From: Clostridium sp. UBA6758
GTDB taxonomy: Bacteria > Bacillota > Clostridia > Clostridiales > Clostridiaceae
Direction of reading: 5' to 3'
Assembly: GCA_002453475.1 (NCBI GenBank)
Contig: DKGY01000016.1
Span: forward strand, 51,886-60,003
DNA: 8,118 bases
Position 1 is the stretch's first letter, and every line of letters begins with the position of its first letter. A program made the translations under genes and the position numbers. Below, piece after piece: positions 1 through 5,664 of the stretch. The notes under the pieces were generated by a model. That model searched no databases and was not told the origin of the DNA. It saw nothing but the letters and a program-made list of their open reading frames with translations.

Positions 1-1042
1 AATTTTTATCTTCTAGCCATTTTGAAATATTATCTTGCCATCCATGATAAATAACATTATTCTCTAGTCCAAATTCTTTTATCTTTTGGTCAAAATATAA
101 AATATACCTTTCATCTTGAAAATCCCCTGCTATATGAAGCTTATATCTATTATCTTTATCATATATAGCCTTAAAAGTATGCAATAGCAGCATAGGACCC
201 TTTTTATAATTTATATATCCAACATAAGCAATATTAAATCCTGGATTTCTTTCTATGAGATTATATTTATTGACATCAACTCCATTATGAATGACTTCAA
301 CTTTAGATAAATCTATATCTATTTTGCTCAATGCATGCTCTTTAATATGATGTGCAACAAATATAATTTTATCAACATTATCCCAATTTATATTTAGAAT
401 ATAATTCGTAAAAGCCTCATAACTATGTAATCTGCAAATTAACTTCTTTTCCTCAGCTAATCTATGTCTACTTCCATATTCTATAAGTTCGTCACACCAC
501 TCAAACCAACATATATCAGCCCACTCCATCCCTAAGTCAATTTGATTATAATTGTTAACTACAACCTTTACAACTATAAACTCTTTTTCTAATCCATTTA
601 TAATGTCTCCCAAAAAAGAGTCCATATCTTTTTTTACAAATACTATAATTTTATTAAATTCATTTACTTTTCTTGTATAATGTATATTTTTTGTTATCTC
701 TTTAATTGATTCTATTAATTTTTCATCATTACAATATGTGATAGATGTATTATATAAAGAAAGAGCTTTTGAATATTCACCCATAGATTCATATATATAT
801 GCTAAATTATAGTTTAAATCGAAATTATTAAATTCTATTTCTAACCCTTTCTTACATATATCTATTGCCTCTTCAAACCTTCCTACCATAGATAATGCCA
901 CTGTATACATTGAATATATATCCAGATCTTCTGGTAAAGATATGATTAATTCTTTTAGTACTTTTATTGCTTCATTGCAATAGTTATTATTAATTAAATT
1001 CTCTATTCTCTTTTTGACATTTACTATATTATCACTTACCAT
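1..1042 (-). CDS. TPR-containing GT4 (group 1) glycosyltransferase, partial (3' end missing)
   Basis: The frame stays open for 347 codons from the ATG at 1040-1042 to the left edge, so the C-terminus is missing. Residues about 9-105 are TPR-like helix pairs (GRFEEAID at 54-61 and GEYSKALSLYN at 88-98 are typical second helices). From about residue 129 a GT-B fold follows. VIHNGVDVNKY (250-260), AYVGYINYKKGP (272-283), LHIAGD (302-307) and VIYHGW (330-335) match in order the conserved inter-domain and C-terminal-domain motifs of GT4 transferases. The usual E-x7-E donor site would lie beyond the edge. The family moves a sugar from an activated donor with retention of configuration; donor and acceptor cannot be read here. 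The start is supported by AAGGTG at 1047-1052, with a rather short 4-base spacer. It lies 68 bases after the 116-residue gene. No signal peptide or membrane segment is seen, so the protein is probably cytoplasmic. A role in flagellin glycosylation is inferred from context. Confidence 0.88.
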   Translation of the reverse strand, partial: MVSDNIVNVKKRIENLINNNYCNEAIKVLKELIISLPEDLDIYSMYTVALSMVGRFEEAIDICKKGLEIEFNNFDLNYNLAYIYESMGEYSKALSLYNTSITYCNDEKLIESIKEITKNIHYTRKVNEFNKIIVFVKKDMDSFLGDIINGLEKEFIVVKVVVNNYNQIDLGMEWADICWFEWCDELIEYGSRHRLAEEKKLICRLHSYEAFTNYILNINWDNVDKIIFVAHHIKEHALSKIDIDLSKVEVIHNGVDVNKYNLIERNPGFNIAYVGYINYKKGPMLLLHTFKAIYDKDNRYKLHIAGDFQDERYILYFDQKIKEFGLENNVIYHGWQDNISKWLEDKN

Positions 1043-1065
1043 AGTTCACCTTATTCTTTCTTTAC

Positions 1066-1094
1066 TCTATATATTAATATAACTTATACCTCAA
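1066..1094 (-). promoter_or_regulatory. Possible weak sigma-A promoter before the GT4 gene
   Basis: On the minus strand TTGAGG (1089-1094) is followed after 17 bases by TATAGA (1066-1071). Each hexamer matches 4 of 6 consensus bases and the spacing is ideal. Transcription would begin near 1059, leaving a leader of only about 17 bases that still holds the AAGGTG ribosome site. In DNA this AT-rich, such pairs arise easily by chance. Confidence 0.22.
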
Positions 1095-1110
1095 CATTTA
1101 ATATTTAAAT

Positions 1111-1461
1111 TTATGATGCTAATTCAATATTATTTAATATTAAATTTTTCCAATTTATAAATGGTTCTATGATATTCTTTGAATACTCATTTAAATAATA
1201 TTCTTGTTTGCCATTAATTTTCTCTATACTTAACTCCAATCCTTCAGCGAGCTTATTCTTTTCTTTTAATGTTATTTCATTCAGTTTTCCAGAATGTGCT
1301 TGTATTACTTTTTCTGCCATAATGAAACCTTCTATAAAAGCATTCATTCCATCATTAAATTCTTCATTAAATTTAGAACTCTCTAATCTCTCCTTACCAT
1401 AATTTATATATTCATCCATAGTGCTTAATAATTCAACTAGTTCTTTATTACAATTATTCAT
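1111..1461 (-). CDS. Small helical protein of unknown function in the flagellar island
   Basis: I do not recognise this 116-residue protein. It is rich in Glu, Lys, Asn and Leu, has one proline (P100) and one cysteine (C4), and reads as a run of amphipathic helices with no signal peptide, membrane segment or metal motif. A Gly-containing stretch near residues 38-52 (DGMNAFIEGFIMAEK) is the most distinctive part. The start is backed by TGAGGA at 1469-1474 with about 8 bases of spacing. It lies 117 bases after the GT2 gene and 68 bases before the GT4 gene, all on one strand. Size and helical character would fit a small chaperone or partner protein such as those serving flagellar export (FliS and FliT are of this size), but I see no sequence signature of either family, so this is only a guess from context. 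The overlapping plus-strand frame at 1208-1402 is a shadow. Confidence 0.8.
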   Translation of the reverse strand: MNNCNKELVELLSTMDEYINYGKERLESSKFNEEFNDGMNAFIEGFIMAEKVIQAHSGKLNEITLKEKNKLAEGLELSIEKINGKQEYYLNEYSKNIIEPFINWKNLILNNIELAS

Positions 1462-1498
1462 TTAATTTTCCTCACTTGCTTTAAATTTTATAGTATAA

Positions 1499-1525
1499 TT
1501 ATCGTTTTTATTTAAAAAATCTTAA
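1499..1525 (-). promoter_or_regulatory. Possible sigma-28-like (or sigma-A) promoter before the 116-residue gene
   Basis: On the minus strand TTAA (1522-1525) precedes AACGATAA (1499-1506) by 15 bases. This resembles the flagellar sigma-28 pattern TAAA-N15-GCCGATAA, with 6 of 8 bases matching in the -10 box and 3 of 4 in the -35 box. The implied leader is about 30 bases, with the ribosome site inside it. A sigma-A-like TATACT at 1492-1497 overlaps the start region as an alternative but lacks a convincing -35 box. Base composition makes either match weak. Confidence 0.2.
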
Positions 1526-1578
1526 TAGAGTTTAGATTAACAAATAAATTATTATTCTATTTTACAATTAATTATGTA

Positions 1579-2643
1579 CTAGACATCAATATTATCTATT
1601 CTTTCTATGGCTAGTCTATATCCATATGTTGCAGATAAATTATAGTAATATAGTGCATTATCTATATCCCCTGTAGTCTCATAATACACACCTAAATTAT
1701 ATGCTGCCTTAAATGTTCCAAGCCCTACTACAGTATCTTCTAAATCTTCTCCAATTTCTAAACATCGTAAATAAGATTTCTCTATAAGATAAAGATGTTG
1801 ACCATAAGAACTGACATCCGATAAAATCAAATTCATATAAAATATCCCACAAGCAAAATTAAAGTCTGTATTATTAAAATACTTTTCTCTATATTCTTCA
1901 ATAATACTTAGTCCAACAGAAAATTTTTCTGTGTTTAATGTATTATATATATATAAAGTTATAAAATTTCTTGTATATGCATACTCACCTTTAGTAAGTT
2001 TATAATATTTTTCAAAATATTCATCTGCTTCTAAATACCTTTTAGCTACATGCAAAGTTCTCGCTATTTGATATAGTATATAATGATCTGTAGGATTGTT
2101 TTCTAACTCTTTAAGTAAAAGTCGTAAATTTCTCTCTGATTTATCTCTCTTAAAATATCCACTATGATTTACCTTAAATTCCATATTAATACGACATCTG
2201 TTTGTTTCTAACTGTTCGTGAATACCTCCTTTATAAAGTATCCCTTTAGGATAAAACCTAGATACATACTCTTTAGAAAAATTTATTTCATTACCCTCCA
2301 TAAATTTACTATAAATTTCTATCTTCCCTATACTATTAGGATTATTAGTTGCAAATTCTATTAAAGTTTCTCTACTTCCAAATTCAACTATTTCATCAGC
2401 ATCTAAAACTAATATCCAATCACCACTACATTTTTCAGCAGCAAAATTTCTCGCTAATGAAAAATCATCCTGCCATTTAAATCCGTATAACTTAACTCCC
2501 ATTTCTTCAGCTATACTCATAGTGTTATCTTCTGAGCCAGTATCTACCAATACAACTTCATCTACAATATCTTTAACACTATTAATACATTCTGTTAAAA
2601 CTTCCTCTTCATTTTTAGCTATCATAGCTAAAGATATCTTCAT
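1579..2643 (-). CDS. GT2 family glycosyltransferase with C-terminal TPR repeats
   Basis: A 354-residue protein with an N-terminal GT-A (family 2) domain: SLAMIAKNEE (4-13), VLVDTGSEDNT (31-41), the family block KWQDDFSLARN (56-66), and LDADE (80-84), the metal and nucleotide-sugar binding DxD. KGGIHEQL (138-145) and NHSGY (159-163) match the acceptor-side GxxH and H-x-GY blocks of the two other GT2 proteins in this window. TPR-like helices follow from about 180 to 345, the last clear one being YNLGVYYETTGDIDNALYYY (315-334). The plan resembles TPR-bearing GT2 enzymes related to SunS, which glycosylate peptides, but donor and target cannot be read. No membrane segment is seen, so it is probably cytoplasmic. 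The start is firmly supported by AGGAGGA at 2651-2657 with 7 bases of spacing. It lacks the second TPR block of the 466- and 740-residue proteins and is clearly more divergent. It follows a terminator and may have its own promoter. Confidence 0.93.
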   Translation of the reverse strand: MKISLAMIAKNEEEVLTECINSVKDIVDEVVLVDTGSEDNTMSIAEEMGVKLYGFKWQDDFSLARNFAAEKCSGDWILVLDADEIVEFGSRETLIEFATNNPNSIGKIEIYSKFMEGNEINFSKEYVSRFYPKGILYKGGIHEQLETNRCRINMEFKVNHSGYFKRDKSERNLRLLLKELENNPTDHYILYQIARTLHVAKRYLEADEYFEKYYKLTKGEYAYTRNFITLYIYNTLNTEKFSVGLSIIEEYREKYFNNTDFNFACGIFYMNLILSDVSSYGQHLYLIEKSYLRCLEIGEDLEDTVVGLGTFKAAYNLGVYYETTGDIDNALYYYNLSATYGYRLAIERIDNIDV

Positions 2644-2672
2644 AAATAATTCCTCCTAAATAGTCTTTAATC

Positions 2673-2700
2673 ACTATACATTTATCTTCTATATTGAAAA
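2673..2700 (-). promoter_or_regulatory. Possible sigma-A promoter before the 354-residue GT2 gene
   Basis: Minus-strand TTTTCA (2695-2700, 4 of 6) and TATAGT (2673-2678, 5 of 6) are separated by 16 bases. They begin just past the terminator hairpin, so the -35 box overlaps its T-run. Initiation would fall near 2666, giving a leader of about 23 bases that includes the AGGAGGA site. This is the natural place for a promoter if the hairpin ends the upstream transcript, but it is unproven. Confidence 0.3.
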
Positions 2701-2726
2701 TAGGTAGCTAATTATCTAAGCTACCT
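2697..2726 (-). terminator. Rho-independent terminator after the SGNH-like gene
   Basis: Read on the minus strand, AGGTAGCT and AGCTACCT form a perfect 8-bp stem (2702-2709 with 2719-2726) around a 9-base loop, followed by ATTTTC. The stem has four G-C pairs, strong for this AT-rich DNA. It lies about 30 bases past the stop codon of the 475-residue gene and about 60 bases before the next start, and so divides the window into two likely transcription units. The T-run is short, so some read-through is possible. Confidence 0.72.
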
Positions 2727-2756
2727 TAAGTATTTTCGGAAGGTTTTCACTAATCT

Positions 2757-4184
2757 TTAATATAATTTAGTAAATTCCATATCATATATTTTTTCTGTGG
2801 CTTTTATAGCTCCTAATTCACTTAGATGATCATAATCAATAAAATCATTATCATCAAATTCTGAATCATAACTTAAATCTAGCACCTTAAATTTAAAGCC
2901 TTTTTTCTTAATACAATCAAGGACATTATAAAGATCAACTTGAAAATTTTCATCTATATAATTTGTATAATACTTAGTACAAGGAAGTATTATTATGTTT
3001 GTTAATATACTTTTACTATTTAAATATTTAATAAAACTCTCTAATATCTCTATATTTTCTTTTCTTGTTTTATAATATTTTATTAACTGATTATGTTGAT
3101 TAGCTCTAATTTTACCATATTCAATATTGGTATTTAAATTTATATTCCTAAATTCCACTCCATCTGGTAGTATATTAGATTTTCTATTATTGAATTCATT
3201 AAAATACACTTCATTTCCACATTTATATATAATCCTATAAAAATGCATTTGGAGATCAATAAATTTAATTATACATCTTAACACACAATCCTCAATAAAA
3301 CTTAAATCAAAAATATCTTTAGATTTACATTCTACATAATTATGTTTTTCATGTGTTATTGGATAATAAACATTTTCAATCTTACTTCTTTCATTTACAC
3401 TTTTTGATAAATCAAAATATAAAGAATAATATCCTAAACATATATAGCATTTTTTCACTGAAAGATTATCTTCAATTATATCTTTTGAAATCATATAGGA
3501 ATAAAATAAATCTTGGCTACTTAGACATAAATTTTTACAATTTTCTTTTAAAACTCTTTCATCTATTCCAAACATACCATATGACAAACCTACTGAAATT
3601 GATTCGATATCACTTTTTTTTGACCTATCTATACTATTTTTTAAAAAATATGATTGGTAATTTAAATAATACTTCTCAGTAAATGTTTCAAACAAATGCT
3701 TGCTTATATATTCATAAGAAATAACATAATTGTATTTCTCCTCAATCTTGTATTTCTCTATATCTTTTTCATAGCAAATTACTATATTGAAAATTTTGTT
3801 GCCAATATAATTATTATTCATATTATTATAATCTTTAAATCCGTCTAAAAAGTCTAGTCTATCATCTATTTTAAATATAAAATTATATCTATATTTACTC
3901 TTCAATTCATATAAAAATTCTTCCATACACAATGCAATATTATTGACATGTAAATTAACTTCATCTTCACTATATTTATTAGAATTACACCATTTAATGA
4001 ACATAACCAACTCTTCTAGTAATTTTATATACGTATTAAAGCTTTGATATCTTACTTTATTATTATCCAAAAAATTTGCCAAATCATTCACCAAATTAAA
4101 AAGTCTATTCTTTTCCAATTTGATAGTGTTTATCATATCTTCTAATTCGCAGATATCTTTTGAATATCTTAATATATCATTCAT
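2757..4184 (-). CDS. SGNH-hydrolase-like protein, candidate flagellin-glycan acyl-modifying enzyme
   Basis: A 475-residue protein with no glycosyltransferase motif. Residues 197-203 (SVGLSYG) resemble SGNH block I, with S201 as candidate nucleophile; the usual GDS is GLS here. The stretch after it (ERVLKENCKNLCLSSQDLFY, 209-228) reads like the 'name, then N-L-x-x-S-S-Q-x-x-x-Y' pattern of DltD/SGNH-like proteins. G251 in CYICLGYYSLYFDLS is a possible block II glycine; N362 or N365 could be block III. A strand ending LPC (400-401) and the tail DYDHLSELGA (450-459) fit the terminal fold, with D450 and H453 as the D-x-x-H pair. Residues 1-110 are helical; 128-170 might be a degenerate Rossmann-like segment. 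No signal peptide is seen, so action in the cytoplasm before flagellin export is likely. It starts 27 bases after the 466-residue gene, with GAGGTG at 4193-4198, so the two are probably co-transcribed. The enzyme class is inferred from motif order; the gene itself is certain. Confidence 0.85.
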   Translation of the reverse strand: MNDILRYSKDICELEDMINTIKLEKNRLFNLVNDLANFLDNNKVRYQSFNTYIKLLEELVMFIKWCNSNKYSEDEVNLHVNNIALCMEEFLYELKSKYRYNFIFKIDDRLDFLDGFKDYNNMNNNYIGNKIFNIVICYEKDIEKYKIEEKYNYVISYEYISKHLFETFTEKYYLNYQSYFLKNSIDRSKKSDIESISVGLSYGMFGIDERVLKENCKNLCLSSQDLFYSYMISKDIIEDNLSVKKCYICLGYYSLYFDLSKSVNERSKIENVYYPITHEKHNYVECKSKDIFDLSFIEDCVLRCIIKFIDLQMHFYRIIYKCGNEVYFNEFNNRKSNILPDGVEFRNINLNTNIEYGKIRANQHNQLIKYYKTRKENIEILESFIKYLNSKSILTNIIILPCTKYYTNYIDENFQVDLYNVLDCIKKKGFKFKVLDLSYDSEFDDNDFIDYDHLSELGAIKATEKIYDMEFTKLY

Positions 4185-4211
4185 AATAGCAACACCTCAA
4201 TGCACTTATAT

Positions 4212-5612
4212 CTACTTGGATTCTTTTAATTTATTATTAATAATTAATAATAATTCAGTATCATTGCACAATCTTCTAGCCAAATCATAACATTTTATGG
4301 CTTCTTTAAAGTTCCCCTCACCTTCTAATATACACGCTTTATTGTATACCAAATCAAATGAATTATTATCCATACTCAGACCTTTATCTACTTCTTCTAA
4401 TGCTTTCTCATAATTCATATTTAAAAAGTATATAACCGATGTAATAGAGAAAAACTCTAAATCCTTTATATTGTTATATTTTTCCATTTTTTTGAGTTCC
4501 TCTATAATTTTAACAGCTTCTTCAATATTGGTTTCCATTAAAACTTTTAAATTACTCTTAATAGCAAGTATATGATTACTAAATTCCATTTCTCTTCTAT
4601 TTTTTTCTATAGTTTTTACAGCATTATCTCTAGATGAAATTGAAAACATCTCTACTTCATTATTTTCTAGATATAGTCCTCTATCTAAAACCTTCAAATA
4701 GTTACTTAGTTCCTTATTGCTTTCTTCATAAATTTCTTTTTTCCCAAGTGATAGACCCTTTAAGTATATAAAGTCTAAAAAATTGGGAAAACCATCTAAT
4801 ACTCTATTGCATATATATATGGTTTTATCAAAATTATCATTTATATAATAAGTTTGCGCAGCAGTTCTATAATATTTCAAATCATCTTTACTATGATTCT
4901 TACTATCTATAATATATTTCATGTAATAATCAACTTGAATCATAGCATTATTATAATCACCTATAGAATTATAACTTTTTGCTAATTGAAATCTATAATA
5001 GTAATTATCTGGTTCTCTTTCTAGCTCTTTTTTTAATATAGTAGCTGTTCTATTAAATTTGGCAAGTCTCTTTTCTTCATTCATAATATATCCATAATGA
5101 TTTATTTGTATGTCTGAATACATTATAGGCTTCTTAAATATTGGTTGGTTATGCACAGCCCCCGTATATTTAAAATCTCCATCATTCTTAAATATTAATG
5201 GAAATCTAAGTTCAGAAAATTTATCTAACTTTTCATTCAAATAATTTCTTAATTTTATATATATAGTGTTGTAATTTCTGTACTCTTTATTTTTAAACAA
5301 ATTTATAAGTCTATCTACACTCTTTTCATCTATAGTCTGATCCGCATCCTGAATAAAAATGTACTCTCCCTTTGCTATAGAAATACTATAATTTCTTGCC
5401 TCAGAAAAATCATCATTCCATTGTTTATTATAAACATGCTTTGTATACTTTTTACAGATATCCACAGTTTTATCTATTGAGCCCGTATCAACTATTATTA
5501 ATTCTATACTATCCTCATTAATTAAAGGCATCATGCTCTTTAAACATTTTTCTATGTTTTCTTCTTCATTTTTTACTATCATACAAATGCTTAATAAAAT
5601 ATTTTTATTCAT
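4212..5612 (-). CDS. GT2 family glycosyltransferase with two TPR blocks
   Basis: A 466-residue protein. The GT-A domain comes first: LSICMIVKNEEE (7-18), IVDTGSIDKT (40-49), KQWNDDFSEARN (63-74), and IQDADQ (87-92) with the DxD motif, then GAVHNQP (151-157) and NHYGY (171-175). TPR block one covers about 200-310, including YYYRFQLAKSYNSIGDYNNA (204-223). TPR block two covers about 350-450, ending in YEKALEEVDKGL (401-412) and EGNFKEAIKCYDLA (432-445). Enzymes of this plan transfer a sugar onto a protein or a growing glycan; flagellin as target is inferred from position. It is a close paralogue of the upstream 740-residue protein. The start is supported by AAAAGGAAG (5620-5628) at 7 bases. It lies 52 bases after that gene's stop, with a terminator-like hairpin between, so its transcript must read through or begin inside the upstream gene. 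It sits 27 bases before the SGNH-like gene with no hairpin. Confidence 0.93.
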   Translation of the reverse strand: MNKNILLSICMIVKNEEENIEKCLKSMMPLINEDSIELIIVDTGSIDKTVDICKKYTKHVYNKQWNDDFSEARNYSISIAKGEYIFIQDADQTIDEKSVDRLINLFKNKEYRNYNTIYIKLRNYLNEKLDKFSELRFPLIFKNDGDFKYTGAVHNQPIFKKPIMYSDIQINHYGYIMNEEKRLAKFNRTATILKKELEREPDNYYYRFQLAKSYNSIGDYNNAMIQVDYYMKYIIDSKNHSKDDLKYYRTAAQTYYINDNFDKTIYICNRVLDGFPNFLDFIYLKGLSLGKKEIYEESNKELSNYLKVLDRGLYLENNEVEMFSISSRDNAVKTIEKNRREMEFSNHILAIKSNLKVLMETNIEEAVKIIEELKKMEKYNNIKDLEFFSITSVIYFLNMNYEKALEEVDKGLSMDNNSFDLVYNKACILEGEGNFKEAIKCYDLARRLCNDTELLLIINNKLKESK

Positions 5613-5630
5613 ATTTTTTCTTCCTTTTAC

Positions 5631-5659
5631 AATAAAAAGGAGATTAAACTCCTTTTATT
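5631..5659 (-). terminator. Terminator-like hairpin between the two GT2 paralogues
   Basis: On the minus strand AATAAAAGGAG pairs with CTCCTTTTTATT (11 bp with one bulged T) around a 6-base TTTAAT loop. The 3' arm itself supplies a T-rich run, as in an intrinsic terminator. The hairpin begins a few bases after the stop codon at 5665 and ends 18 bases before the next start, leaving no room for a promoter behind it. It therefore probably attenuates rather than ends transcription, or it protects the upstream mRNA. Confidence 0.6.
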
Positions 5660-5664
5660 TTAAA

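Noticed and set aside
1511..1546. Possible terminator after the 354-residue GT2 gene (TTAAT/ATTAA stem followed by a T-run)
   Set aside because: The stem is only 5 A-T pairs around a 9-base loop and would be too unstable; the T-run alone is unremarkable in this DNA.
3353..3682. Plus-strand open frame of 109 codons opposite the SGNH-like gene
   Set aside because: Antisense shadow with a Leu/Tyr/Phe-rich product and no supporting start signal. The frames at 1208-1402, 5978-6250 and 7712-7984 were rejected for the same reasons.
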